A stretch of DNA of 37,675 nucleotides from an uncultured Saprospiraceae bacterium (GCA_937928575.1 CALFWW010000146.1:1-37675), one strand, 5' to 3'; positions 1-7,588 are shown, numbered from the stretch's first letter. Notes: generated by a model from the letters alone, not told the origin. Made by a program: numbers and translations.

Positions 1-1
1 A

Positions 2-241
2 GATGACACTTATATTAAAATGAGACAAGTTGCAGTTGATGAAGCAATTCAAAAAATGGGTGTTGGTACCAAATTGGTCGAAGCTAGTGAAATATATGCC
101 AAGAGCGAAGGATTCAAAGTCATGGAACTTCATGCCCGGGATGTCGCGATTCCATTTTATCAGAAATTGAAATACAAGAAAGTGGGGAAGCAATTTGAAG
201 AGGTTGGGATAAAGCATTATCGGATGGAGAAGCGGTTGTAA
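2..241 (+). CDS. GNAT family N-acetyltransferase, 3' end only
   Basis: This is the C-terminal part of a GCN5-related N-acetyltransferase. The frame is open to the left edge, so the true start lies outside the window and the Met at base 20 is internal. The visible part carries the acetyl-CoA pyrophosphate-binding signature of the family (RQVAVDEAIQKMGVGTKLV, a variant of V-x-x-x-x-R/Q-x-x-G-x-G/A). After it come the usual helix-strand elements, including the FYQKLKYKKVGKQFEEVGIKHYRMEK ending typical of single-domain GNATs, described here in two short pieces: FYQKLKY and KHYRMEK. The acceptor substrate cannot be told. The last two codons and the stop are included in a tandem duplication of the downstream intergenic DNA (234-842). 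Confidence 0.85.
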   Translation, partial: DDTYIKMRQVAVDEAIQKMGVGTKLVEASEIYAKSEGFKVMELHARDVAIPFYQKLKYKKVGKQFEEVGIKHYRMEKRL

Positions 242-514
242 TTTTAGACCGAAAGCGATGCTTTCTTTAAGACCGCCTTTGGCTTTAAGACCGAAAGGAT
301 CGCTTCGCTTCTTTCTATGAGACCGCTTTGCTTTAAGACTGCTTCTCTAAAGGGTTTTACTTGCCTTGCTATTACTACTTGCGAGAAGGGCAAGAATAAA
401 ATTGAAAGACAAGTGTAGACAACACGAGAAGCAGTCTTATAAGCCTAAAAGGCGGTCTAAAAGTGAAAGCAAAGCGGTTCACGAGTCTAATCAATAACCA
501 GATGAAAAATAAAT
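234..514. repeat. Foldback repeat, tandem copy 1
   Basis: This is the first of two tandem copies of the GNAT-yhhQ intergenic DNA. It begins with GGTTGTAA, the end of the GNAT gene, and ends with ATGAAAAATAAAT, a copy of the first codons of yhhQ. Bases 289-367 are identical by eye to 569-647. It is rich in GACCGCTTT/AAAGCGGTC words on both strands. It folds back on itself through AAGACTGCTTCT at 335-346 and its perfect complement at 427-438. The copied yhhQ start now makes a 6-codon mini-ORF at 502-522. Confidence 0.85.
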
Positions 515-842
515 GGTTGTAATTTTAGACCGAAAGCGGTAGCATTCTTTAAGACTGCTTCGCTTTAAGACCGAAAGGATCGCTTCGCTTCTTTCTATGA
601 GACCGCTTTGCTTTAAGACTGCTTCTCTAAAGGGTTTTACTTGCCTTTCTATTAATACTTGCTAGAAGGACAAGTTATTAATAGAAAGACAAGTATAGAT
701 AACACAAGAAGCAGTCTTAAAGCCGAAGGCGGTCTTAAAGCAACGAGCGAAGCGAGGTGCGGTCTTAAAGCCGAAAAGGCGGTCTAAAAAGTGAAAGCGA
801 AGCGATTCACGAGTCTAACCAATAACCAGATGAAAAATAAAT
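515..842. repeat. Foldback repeat, tandem copy 2
   Basis: This second copy of the intergenic unit is about 47 bases longer than copy 1 because of extra GCGGTCTTAAAG-type words near 738-770. The fold is better preserved here. The outer stem pairs 615-626 with 707-718 (12 bp, perfect). The inner stem pairs 639-657 with 676-694 (18 of 19). The copy runs into the real yhhQ start codon at 830. It could be a decayed MITE or foldback element, or a structured 5' leader of yhhQ. The sequence alone does not decide this. Confidence 0.8.
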
Positions 843-1657
843 CTACAACAACAGACACCAACATACTAGTAGATAAACGAGTACGGCTCTTCATTTTATT
901 GGGCGGGTTTTTTATTGCCAATGCATTGATCGCGGAATTTATCGGTGTCAAAATATTTTCATTGGAATCAACCTTAGGGATGGAGCCATTTAAGTTTATT
1001 TTTTTTGGTGAGCAAAATTTGGGTTTTAATTTAACTGCAGGCGTATTGTTATGGCCAGTAGTTTTTGTGATGACGGATGTGATTAATGAGTATTTTGGAA
1101 AAAGGGGAGTACAGTTACTATCTTATTTAGCGGTTGGTTTAATTACGTATGCTTTCCTGATGTTTTTTATTGGAATTGGTTTAGAGCCAGCTGGATTTTG
1201 GCCAACCTCTCATATTGATCCAGGACTTTCTGAAAGTGCTCAAAATGCGATTAGAAATAAAGTGAGTGATTATGATTATGCATTTGGATTGGTGTTTGGT
1301 CAAGGACTTTGGATTATTATTGGATCTTTGGTTGCTTTTTTGATCGGACAAATTATTGATGTGATGGTTTTTCATCGCATCAAGCAACTGACTGGTGAAG
1401 GAAAAGTTTGGTTGAGAGCGACAGGTTCGACATTGGTTTCCCAATTCATTGATAGCTTTGTCGTGTTGATTATTGCGTTTTATATTGGTGCAAATTGGAG
1501 TTTAGGATTGGTGTTGGCGATTGGGACAGTGAATTATATCTACAAGTTTATGATGGCCGTGATGCTGACTCCTGTTATCTATGGGGCGCATAGTTTAATT
1601 GATAATTACTTGGGAGCGGAATTGGCAGAACAAATGAAGGAACAAGCTGCAAAGTAA
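830..1657 (+). CDS. yhhQ: Queuosine precursor transporter, YhhQ/VUT family
   Basis: This integral membrane protein belongs to the DUF165/VUT family, whose characterised member YhhQ imports queuosine precursors (preQ0/preQ1) for tRNA modification. About 275 residues are visible with roughly six hydrophobic segments. The family signature WPVVFVMTDVINEYFGKRG lies in the first third, after the hydrophobic FFIANALIAEFIGVKIFS stretch. The start was set at ATG 830. The frame is open back to a GTG at 791, but that extension lies inside the duplicated foldback repeat and has no family-like sequence. No queuosine biosynthesis gene is adjacent. A long repeat-rich upstream region may form structure in the mRNA leader. 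Confidence 0.88.
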   Translation: MKNKSTTTDTNILVDKRVRLFILLGGFFIANALIAEFIGVKIFSLESTLGMEPFKFIFFGEQNLGFNLTAGVLLWPVVFVMTDVINEYFGKRGVQLLSYLAVGLITYAFLMFFIGIGLEPAGFWPTSHIDPGLSESAQNAIRNKVSDYDYAFGLVFGQGLWIIIGSLVAFLIGQIIDVMVFHRIKQLTGEGKVWLRATGSTLVSQFIDSFVVLIIAFYIGANWSLGLVLAIGTVNYIYKFMMAVMLTPVIYGAHSLIDNYLGAELAEQMKEQAAK

Positions 1658-1671
1658 GAAAACTTATCAGT

Positions 1672-1720
1672 TCCAAAGGAACGATATAATATCCCAGTAG
1701 AAGGGTGTAACCCTTCTACT
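1672..1720. repeat. TCCAAAGGA(A/G)CGATAT repeat with hairpin
   Basis: The motif TCCAAAGGAACGATAT at 1672-1687 is followed by a perfect 10-bp hairpin, AGTAGAAGGG (1696-1705) and CCCTTCTACT (1711-1720), with a TGTAA loop. The same layout of motif then hairpin recurs three times near 10701-11219, so this looks like a dispersed repeat family. The hairpin lacks a strong T-run and is probably not a terminator by itself. Confidence 0.6.
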
Positions 1721-1730
1721 TCTCGACCAA

Positions 1731-1763
1731 AAAAAAGCCCGTTCAAAAAATGAACAGGCTTTC
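1731..1763. terminator. Bidirectional terminator between yhhQ and the VEVIKEV gene
   Basis: An A-run leads into AAAGCC-C-GTTCA (1734-1745), a loop of As, and TGAAC-A-GGCTTT (1751-1762). The stem has one C/A mismatch. It lies between two convergent genes and has an A/T-rich flank on each side, so it can serve both strands. Confidence 0.7.
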
Positions 1764-1789
1764 TATAAAAATTTCAAAGGTATATTTCT

Positions 1790-3604
1790 CTATGATGCGC
1801 CGTTGTCATTGCTGACAATCTTTCCGCCTTTAAGTGCGTTTTGCAAATCACTTAATTCTTGCCATTTTCCTGCAGCAGCGATCTTTGCTTGGTTTGGCCA
1901 AGTTGATGGATCGTGCATTTGGTAACGAGAACCAGCTTCACTTAGAATTTCTCTAAGGCGAGTAGGAGAGGTGTTAGAAAGATCCGTCCAATTCTTGATA
2001 CCAGCAGCGTGTAGCAATTGTTCGATTTTTGGTCCGATTCCTTCAACGATTTGTAAATAATCAGAACGGTAGCCTCTCGTTCCACGACTCTTTTCGCGCA
2101 TACCCGTGTTGACTACTTTGTCTCTGAACATTTCAACTTCTTTCACAACTTGAGTTTCTCTGACCGTTTCAACAGGAACTTCTCTGATCACTTCGACTTC
2201 TTTGATGACCTCCACTTCCTTGATAATTTCAACAGGCACTTCCTTGATGACTTCGACTTCTCTGATCACCTCAACAGGTCTGTCAACAATTTTATCAACG
2301 AAAACTTCCTTGATGACTTCCACTTCTTTGATCACTTCTACGATACGGTCAACAGGTACTTCTTTGATGACTTCGACTTCTTTGATAACCTCCACTTCTT
2401 TAATTACTTCAACAATCTTATCAACTTCAACGGTCACTTCTTTGACGATAGGTACTTCTTTCATTACCTGTACTTCTTTTACAGTTTCAACAGGTACTTC
2501 CTTGATGACTTCCACTTCTTTGATCACTTCTACTTCTTTAATCACCTCAACAGGAACTTCTTTGATGACCTCCACTTCTTTGATCACTTCTACCTCATTG
2601 ATGACCTCTACTTCTTGTACAACAGGAACTTCTTTGATGACCTCAACTTCCTTAATCACCTCCACTTCTTTGATGACTTCTACTTCTTTGATGACCTCTA
2701 CAGTTACCTCCTTGATGACTTCCACTTCCTTCATCACTTCTACTTCTTTGATCACCTCAACAGGAACTTCCTTGACGATGTTTACTTCTTTAATGACTTC
2801 CACTTCTTGGATAACCGGTACTTCCTTGATCACTTCCACTTCTCTAATTACCTCTACTTCTTTGATCATTTCAACCGGCACTTCTTTGATGACCTCCACC
2901 TCTTTGATCACCTGAACGGGCACTTCTTTAATCACTTCTACCTCTTTAATCACTTGCACCGGCACTTCTTTGATGACTTCCACCTCTCTAATGACTTCCA
3001 CTTCCTTGATCACCTGAACGGGCACTTCTTTGATGACTTCCACTTCTTTGATGACATCCACCATCACTTCCTTGATGACTTCTACTTCTTTAGGAACGTG
3101 GATCTCTTTGAATACCTCAACCGGCACTTCTTTTATGATTTCTACTTCTTTTACTACTTCAATTCTTTTTTCTACCGGCACCTCTTTGATGACCTCGACT
3201 TCCTTTATCACTTCAACGGGTACTTCCTTTACAATTTCTTTAATCACTTCAACTTCCTTTACTACTTCTACTGGCACTTCTTTGATGACTTCCACCTCAA
3301 CTACTTTTTCAACAACATCTGTTGGACGAGATTTAAGTGCGTTATAATCCATTTCTAACATGGAATAACGAGATTCATAATCTTTGAAACGGCCTTCCGT
3401 TTCTGTTTTTGCTAGATTAGCTGTTTGTACTTCTGTTTGAAGACCTTTGATTCGAGTATTAAGACCATCAATTTCACCAGAAGATTTTCCAGAGTTCATT
3501 AGATTCCAAAACCACGTTCCTAAAAGCCAGGAAAGCGCTCCAAAAAGAAGCATTGGCCAAAAACATGGTGCAAGAGCTAAGAGAATTGGTTGAGCGGAAA
3601 TCAT
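1790..3604 (-). CDS. Membrane-anchored VEVIKEV heptad-repeat protein with C-terminal helix-hairpin-helix domain
   Basis: This 604-residue protein has a hydrophobic segment at residues 7-35 (signal anchor or transmembrane helix). A short coiled coil at about 45-92 follows, then about 56 near-perfect heptads of the type EVIKEV(E/P) at about 97-491. A basic linker precedes a globular domain at 516-595 with a helix-hairpin-helix core (IVEGIGPKIEQLLHAAG) and a second half containing HDPSTWPNQAK and GKWQELSDLQ. Such domains occur in many Bacteroidota and related proteins annotated as 5' DNA nuclease- or DUF4332-like; binding DNA is a family-level guess. Valines fall on the a and d positions of a heptad, but a proline comes every two or three heptads, so a continuous coiled coil is doubtful. 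The 21-bp units differ at many third codon positions, which implies selection on the protein. The gene is divergent from an OmpA-like gene. Confidence 0.85.
   Translation of the reverse strand: MISAQPILLALAPCFWPMLLFGALSWLLGTWFWNLMNSGKSSGEIDGLNTRIKGLQTEVQTANLAKTETEGRFKDYESRYSMLEMDYNALKSRPTDVVEKVVEVEVIKEVPVEVVKEVEVIKEIVKEVPVEVIKEVEVIKEVPVEKRIEVVKEVEIIKEVPVEVFKEIHVPKEVEVIKEVMVDVIKEVEVIKEVPVQVIKEVEVIREVEVIKEVPVQVIKEVEVIKEVPVQVIKEVEVIKEVPVEMIKEVEVIREVEVIKEVPVIQEVEVIKEVNIVKEVPVEVIKEVEVMKEVEVIKEVTVEVIKEVEVIKEVEVIKEVEVIKEVPVVQEVEVINEVEVIKEVEVIKEVPVEVIKEVEVIKEVEVIKEVPVETVKEVQVMKEVPIVKEVTVEVDKIVEVIKEVEVIKEVEVIKEVPVDRIVEVIKEVEVIKEVFVDKIVDRPVEVIREVEVIKEVPVEIIKEVEVIKEVEVIREVPVETVRETQVVKEVEMFRDKVVNTGMREKSRGTRGYRSDYLQIVEGIGPKIEQLLHAAGIKNWTDLSNTSPTRLREILSEAGSRYQMHDPSTWPNQAKIAAAGKWQELSDLQNALKGGKIVSNDNGAS
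2135..3316 (-). repeat. 21-bp coding tandem repeat (VEVIKEV heptads)
   Basis: About 56 tandem 21-bp units encode EVIKEVE or EVIKEVP heptads. Glu, Lys, Val and Ile codons vary from unit to unit (GAA/GAG, AAA/AAG, GTA/GTC/GTG), while the encoded heptad is nearly constant. Because of this composition the opposite strand also has long open frames, which I regard as shadows. Confidence 0.9.
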
Positions 3605-3952
3605 AGTATGTTTTTGTTTTAGATTTATAAAAATTATCCTGCTGTTTCTCGTACCTATATAGTTAGGTGTTTAGGATAAAGTTATGCAAAAATATAGAAT
3701 ATTTTAATCCCGTTTTTAAGTTTTTAACATTATTTTAGCTGAAGCTATTTAACTAACTGGAATACAGTGAGTTATGGCATCGAAAAACATGCAGTACATA
3801 TGAAGATTATAGTAATATGAATACGTGTTTTTCCCTCAAATAAATTGCTTCAGAAAATGGACGAATGTTGAAATATTTTTATTTATATTCGTGGTGTATT
3901 CTCGTACAAATTAATTGGTGTTTACATTATTAAACATTAAAAACACACTAAA
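3605..3952. other. Divergent intergenic region, no gene seen
   Basis: This 348-bp AT-rich region separates the divergent VEVIKEV and OmpA-like genes and must hold both promoters. I see no convincing TAnnTTTG box. The word CTCGTAC occurs on the plus strand near both ends (about 3647 and 3900), preceded by a similar TG(C/G)TGT context, which might be a shared operator. That evidence is weak. Confidence 0.4.
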
Positions 3953-4792
3953 ATGAAGGGTTTATCTTTACCTATTTTACTTCTTGGTTTGCTATTCATT
4001 GGACTTGGTTCCTACTTTCTTAGCAATAGGATTTGTGGTGCTTCTGGTCCTGGATTTGCCGTAAAGGATGGCGCATTTACTTCATCTTCAACAGATACAT
4101 ATTCCTTTGGAATCGGAAAATCGAGTATCAAAATGACAGATGAGACAACTAAAGCATTCAGACGTATTGCAGACCACCTAAAAAGGAATGAACTAAAGAC
4201 TTTATCGTTAACAGGAACTCATTTTGCAGGGGAATCTGGTAATGATTTAGGAACAGCAAGAGCAAAGGCTGTAAAAGACAGGCTTATTAAATTAAAAGCG
4301 CCTGCTGATCGTATTTCTGTAAGCGGGCAGGTCATTAACAACAGAATAGTTGGGAAAACTGTTCCGGGAGGCGTAGAATTCGTCTTCGGTGGTGATTCTG
4401 GCGAAGCTGCTGAAAAAAAAAGTGATGTCGAAGCTGGAGCGGTAGATGCTGGGATTGGTGGACTTAATAGAACTTTTTTATTTCCTTCAGGTGAGATGAA
4501 TCTGACTTTGAATAGTGAAATGAAGGATTATATCACCAAGTTGAATAGCTATTTAAGTGATAATCCTGGTTCCAGAGTTGCCGTTATGGGATATACTGAT
4601 CAAGCAGGAAGAGAATCTTCAAATATTAAACGTTCCGAAGAATTGGCTAGAAAGGTCAGAAGATTTTTCCGTGCAGATGATATGGTTGCAAGTAAAGCAA
4701 TCTTTCATGAAGGGAAAGGATCTGCAATCCCTGAAAATGTGAATGCTGATATTTTAAATAATGGGGTTCTTGTATTCATACAGGAAAAATAA
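3953..4792 (+). CDS. Signal-anchored protein with two OmpA-like domains
   Basis: The protein has 279 residues. Residues 1-25 form a hydrophobic signal or anchor segment (LPILLLGLLFIGLGSYFLS). Two OmpA/MotB-like modules follow. The first spans about residues 48-145 and includes GTARAKAVKDRLIKL and the ending GGVEFVFGG. The second spans about 170-279 and includes VAVMGYTDQAGRESSNIKRSEELARK in outline: VAVMGYTDQAG, then N-x-x-R-S-E-x-L-A. OmpA domains of this type bind peptidoglycan, and the second keeps the TD/R residues used for diaminopimelate contact, so the protein probably sits in the periplasm. Its divergent position to the VEVIKEV protein suggests a joint envelope role; this is inference. 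It ends just before a strong bidirectional terminator. Confidence 0.82.
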   Translation: MKGLSLPILLLGLLFIGLGSYFLSNRICGASGPGFAVKDGAFTSSSTDTYSFGIGKSSIKMTDETTKAFRRIADHLKRNELKTLSLTGTHFAGESGNDLGTARAKAVKDRLIKLKAPADRISVSGQVINNRIVGKTVPGGVEFVFGGDSGEAAEKKSDVEAGAVDAGIGGLNRTFLFPSGEMNLTLNSEMKDYITKLNSYLSDNPGSRVAVMGYTDQAGRESSNIKRSEELARKVRRFFRADDMVASKAIFHEGKGSAIPENVNADILNNGVLVFIQEK

Positions 4793-4812
4793 TCTTCTAA
4801 CAAGATATTCGT

Positions 4813-4852
4813 AAAAAAAAGCCTTTCAAATGAATTTTGAAAGGCTTTTTTA
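4813..4852. terminator. Bidirectional terminator between the OmpA-like gene and maf
   Basis: AAAAAAGCCTTTCAAA and TTTGAAAGGCTTTTTT face each other around a TGAAT-type loop, with an A-run on the left and a T-run on the right. It separates two convergent genes and suits both strands. Confidence 0.9.
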
Positions 4853-4892
4853 TTTCTACTATTTTGTAATTGTTTTGTTATTCTAAAGCGTC

Positions 4893-5468
4893 TTATCCAA
4901 AATGCGCAATCAAATTTTTATAAACCAAATCCACTGGAAGTCCAACAATATTAGAATACGTCCCTTCAATTTTAGAAATTTTACACAGCCCGATCCATTC
5001 CTGAATAGCATAAGAACCCGCTTTATCATAAGGTTCAAATTTGTCAACATAGTATTTAATTTCTGTATCTGTAAGTGCTTCTAAATGAACATGTGATACA
5101 CTATCGAATAGAATTTCTTTGTCCAAACTAAATAGACAAACTCCCGTAATTACCTGATGTTTTTTATTCGATAAAATCTTTAAAGTATTGATTGCATCTT
5201 GTCGATCTTTCGGTTTTCCATATATAATGTTATCACAAACGACGATCGTGTCTGCTGTAATTACAACTTGATTGTTAGAAATATTGTCTTCAAAAGCGAT
5301 TGCCTTTTTCTTGGCGATGTATTTTGCAACTTCAGCAGTCGGAATGGAGTCAGGGAAATCTTCATTTACTTCTTTTGTCTTCACTATAAAATTAAAACCT
5401 GCTTCTTTCAACAACTGCGCTCTCCTCGGAGATTTTGAAGCCAATATGATTTCTTTATGCAATTTCAT
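4893..5468 (-). CDS. maf: Maf-family nucleoside triphosphate pyrophosphatase
   Basis: Maf proteins hydrolyse non-canonical or specific NTPs (dTTP, UTP and modified forms) to NMP and pyrophosphate, and are linked to arrest of septation. The 191 residues match the usual family length. All main motifs are present: ASKSPRRAQLL near residues 9-20, TADTIV around 70-75 with the catalytic Asp, GKPKDRQDA, and YDKAGSYAIQEW followed by YSNIVGLPVDLVY at the C-terminus. The KAGSYAIQ form resembles the dTTP/UTP pyrophosphatase (YhdE) branch. It is the last gene of the minus-strand run, 10 bp after the prenyltransferase gene, an order common in Bacteroidota. Confidence 0.93.
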   Translation of the reverse strand: MKLHKEIILASKSPRRAQLLKEAGFNFIVKTKEVNEDFPDSIPTAEVAKYIAKKKAIAFEDNISNNQVVITADTIVVCDNIIYGKPKDRQDAINTLKILSNKKHQVITGVCLFSLDKEILFDSVSHVHLEALTDTEIKYYVDKFEPYDKAGSYAIQEWIGLCKISKIEGTYSNIVGLPVDLVYKNLIAHFG

Positions 5469-5478
5469 TTCACGTTGG

Positions 5479-6405
5479 TTAATAAAGTAATAAATAGAAT
5501 ATTCCAGACACCATGATGTATTTGGCTAAACGACTGAGTTGGTTCCATTCTTTTTTCTCATTTGCTTTAATCAAATAAATCAGGGCAAATAAAATGGGCA
5601 ATACAATTCCAACCATTAAATAAAATAATTGAAATTCAGTACCATTGTCCAATTGAAACATCATCCAAAATAGAGTAAGTAATAACAACACACTCCCAAA
5701 AAGAAAAGCGATGAATTTAGAAGCTCTAATTCCAATCAAAATGGGTAAGGTCTTACAGTTTTTTTCTTTGTCACCCTCTATGTCTTCCATGTCTTTAATA
5801 ATTTCTCGAAACATGGTAGAAACGAAAGCAAATATCAAATATCCATAACACAACCAGGTTACCTTTACCCAACCAAGCTCATATAATTTTGTAAAACTAG
5901 CTCGTTCTGAAAACAATACGATACCGGCTACAAAAGCACAGAAAATAGACACGATTAAATTGCCAATTAAAGGACTTTGCTTGAAGTTTTTGGAATATAA
6001 ATACAGTAATATATTGGCAATGAAATAAATACCGACTAAGCTGATATTTTCTACATAATTAGCCAAATAAAAGGCAATTAATCCACCAAATAATAATACA
6101 CCCCAATAGAGTCGAAATCCTGTCTCAACGGCGAAGTACTGCCCTATAATGACCTTGTCCGGTTTGTTGATTTTATCAATGGGTTCATCAATAATGTCAT
6201 TAATAATATAACCAGCTGCTGCAATGCAAATCGTACAAATCACCAATAAAAAGAAATGGAAATCGTTTAGCGTTATTGGAAGGGTTGCTTGTTTAAAAGC
6301 AGGAATAAGAATTAAATATTGAATAAAAAACTGAGTCAGTCCAACAATAATTAAATTTGGAGAACGAATTAATTTAACGAAAGGAATTATATTGTTATCA
6401 AACAT
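5479..6405 (-). CDS. UbiA-type prenyltransferase, geranylgeranylglycerol-phosphate geranylgeranyltransferase-like
   Basis: This integral membrane prenyltransferase has 308 residues and eight to nine hydrophobic helices. The first Asp-rich motif is NDIIDEPIDKINKPDKVI (about residues 68-85) and the second is KDMEDIEGDKEKNCKTLPI (about 203-221). Both bind the Mg-diphosphate of the prenyl donor. The second motif and the overall form match the digeranylgeranylglyceryl-phosphate synthase-like branch that is widespread in Bacteroidota, where its product is not well established. The start codon overlaps the end of kdsC by 8 bases, which indicates translational coupling. A role in menaquinone synthesis cannot be excluded from sequence alone, but the neighbours (kdsC, maf) do not point to it. 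Confidence 0.85.
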   Translation of the reverse strand: MFDNNIIPFVKLIRSPNLIIVGLTQFFIQYLILIPAFKQATLPITLNDFHFFLLVICTICIAAAGYIINDIIDEPIDKINKPDKVIIGQYFAVETGFRLYWGVLLFGGLIAFYLANYVENISLVGIYFIANILLYLYSKNFKQSPLIGNLIVSIFCAFVAGIVLFSERASFTKLYELGWVKVTWLCYGYLIFAFVSTMFREIIKDMEDIEGDKEKNCKTLPILIGIRASKFIAFLFGSVLLLLTLFWMMFQLDNGTEFQLFYLMVGIVLPILFALIYLIKANEKKEWNQLSRLAKYIMVSGIFYLLLY

Positions 6406-6919
6406 CCAATCTGTGTTGTTCAGGAACCCATCTTCTATGCAATAACATTACTTTTTCAATCACATCTCTGACACATCCTTCTCCACCTTTGATAGGGGAG
6501 ACATATTGGGAAATGCCGATAATCTCTTTTACTGCATCATTGGGACATGCAGGTAAGCCGACTCGTCTCATAACTGGATAATCCGGTAAATCATCTCCCA
6601 TGTATAAGACACCCGTAGGATCAATGTTATTTTGACGAATGTAGTCATTGAACACTTCAATTTTATCAGAAACTCCAGGAAAAATATCCGTAATACCAAG
6701 CCCTTGAAGGCGCTTAATTACGCCATTAGATTTTCCACCCGTGATGATACAAACTCTATAGTTGTGTTGCACCGCACGCTTCATAGCGTACCCGTCCTTG
6801 ATATTCATAGAGCGCAGTAAATCACCGTTCTCTTGGATGAGGACCTGACTATTCGTAAGAACACCATCTACATCAAAAATGAAAGTATGTATATCACGGA
6901 AGTACTCGAGATAATTCAT
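6398..6919 (-). CDS. kdsC: 3-deoxy-D-manno-octulosonate 8-phosphate phosphatase (KdsC type HAD)
   Basis: This 173-residue C0-type HAD phosphatase removes the phosphate of Kdo-8-P on the route to lipopolysaccharide. HAD motif I is FDVDGVLT, with Asp16 as nucleophile and Asp18 as acid/base. Motif II is TGG (about 60-62), Lys86 is the motif III candidate, and motif IV is GDDLPD with Asp109, Asp110 and Asp113. The glycine-rich C-terminal segment SPIKGGEGCVRDVIE is characteristic of KdsC and shapes the tetramer active site. The gene lies 18 bp after iscX and overlaps the prenyltransferase start. Confidence 0.9.
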   Translation of the reverse strand: MNYLEYFRDIHTFIFDVDGVLTNSQVLIQENGDLLRSMNIKDGYAMKRAVQHNYRVCIITGGKSNGVIKRLQGLGITDIFPGVSDKIEVFNDYIRQNNIDPTGVLYMGDDLPDYPVMRRVGLPACPNDAVKEIIGISQYVSPIKGGEGCVRDVIEKVMLLHRRWVPEQHRLDV

Positions 6920-6937
6920 AACCTGAATTTGAAAGGA

Positions 6938-7183
6938 TTATTGATTATCTCTCCATTCATAAACCCATTTTGCTTGGATCATTTCTAAATGTCCTTCGCT
7001 ACAATCCTCCTTCTTTCCTTCAAATGAAGGGATTTCTAAAACCCACTCCATCAACTCCGTAAAACGGATCCGGTAGATCTTGCTTTCTGTAAAGTCATCG
7101 CCAAACTTTTCATAAAGTTTGATTGCAATGTCTTCATGATCCGGCCAATCAATAGGTAAGTCGTCTAATGTTTCAAATGCCAT
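6938..7183 (-). CDS. iscX: IscX-like Fe-S cluster assembly protein
   Basis: This small acidic protein of 81 residues belongs to the IscX (YfhJ) family; the E. coli member has 66 residues. IscX binds the cysteine desulfurase IscS and iron, and modulates Fe-S assembly. The family pattern is visible: an Asp-rich start (IDWPDHEDIAIKLYEKF), RIRFTELMEWVLEIPSFEG in the middle (compare R-F-T-D-M-H-x-W-I), and the ending IQAKWVYEWRDN. The N-terminal extension of about ten residues is unremarkable. It sits 11 bp after the ferredoxin gene, the same pairing as the end of the classical isc operon. The rest of isc is not in this window. Confidence 0.88.
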   Translation of the reverse strand: MAFETLDDLPIDWPDHEDIAIKLYEKFGDDFTESKIYRIRFTELMEWVLEIPSFEGKKEDCSEGHLEMIQAKWVYEWRDNQ

Positions 7184-7194
7184 AATTGTTTTAA

Positions 7195-7536
7195 TTAATG
7201 TTCGTGACCAATAATTAATTTTTGGTCTGGTATCGTTACCTCTATCACTGCATCATCATTCAAAATTACACTTTGACATCCCAATCGAGATTCCAAACGT
7301 GGACTGATTGCTCTGTCAATGAAGTCTTCCTCCTTATCAGAAATTTCTTCCAGCTCGTCTTCTCCCACTTCTATATAAACATGGCAAGTACTACAAGCAC
7401 ATACGCCGCCACAATTATGATTCAAATGGACATCATTATCTTCGGCAACTTCCAAAATGGAATAACCAGCTTCCACATCTTTTACCTCTACAGGGTCGAT
7501 GCTTTTGTCTTCAAACTTAAATTTTACAGTAGCCAT
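7195..7536 (-). CDS. fdx: ISC-type [2Fe-2S] ferredoxin
   Basis: This 113-residue adrenodoxin-type ferredoxin is an electron donor in Fe-S cluster assembly. Cluster ligands follow the pattern C-x5-C-x2-C with Cys42, Cys48 and Cys51 (NCGGVCACSTCHVYI). The fourth is Cys87 in SRLGCQSVI. The acidic stretch EVGEDELEEISDKEEDFID after the third cysteine is typical of ISC ferredoxins. It heads a five-gene minus-strand run with iscX next, and a Bacteroidota-type promoter lies just upstream at 7558-7588. Confidence 0.93.
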   Translation of the reverse strand: MATVKFKFEDKSIDPVEVKDVEAGYSILEVAEDNDVHLNHNCGGVCACSTCHVYIEVGEDELEEISDKEEDFIDRAISPRLESRLGCQSVILNDDAVIEVTIPDQKLIIGHEH

Positions 7537-7557
7537 TTAGCTGTTTTTATTAATGCG

Positions 7558-7588
7558 CAAATGTAATTTTATTCAGTTAGCTAAACAA
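7558..7588 (-). promoter_or_regulatory. Promoter of the fdx-iscX-kdsC-prenyltransferase-maf run
   Basis: On the minus strand a perfect TACATTTG (-7 consensus TAnnTTTG, at 7558-7565) follows a TTG at 7586-7588 after a 20-base spacer, one longer than usual. It would start transcription about 15-20 bases before the fdx ATG. Confidence 0.6.

Noticed and set aside
791..829. GTG-initiated N-terminal extension of yhhQ
   Set aside because: These 13 codons lie inside the duplicated foldback repeat and the same frame is present in copy 1. The family sequence begins after the ATG at 830, so the extension is probably untranslated.
2202..2915. 237-residue plus-strand Ser/Thr-rich frame
   Set aside because: It is a second shadow frame of the same 21-bp repeat, without start context or domain.
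2150..3358. 402-residue plus-strand frame rich in Phe, Asp, His and Asn
   Set aside because: It is the complement of the VEVIKEV repeat array. The composition is an artefact of the repeated codons, and the minus-strand gene has a membrane anchor and a recognisable C-terminal domain.
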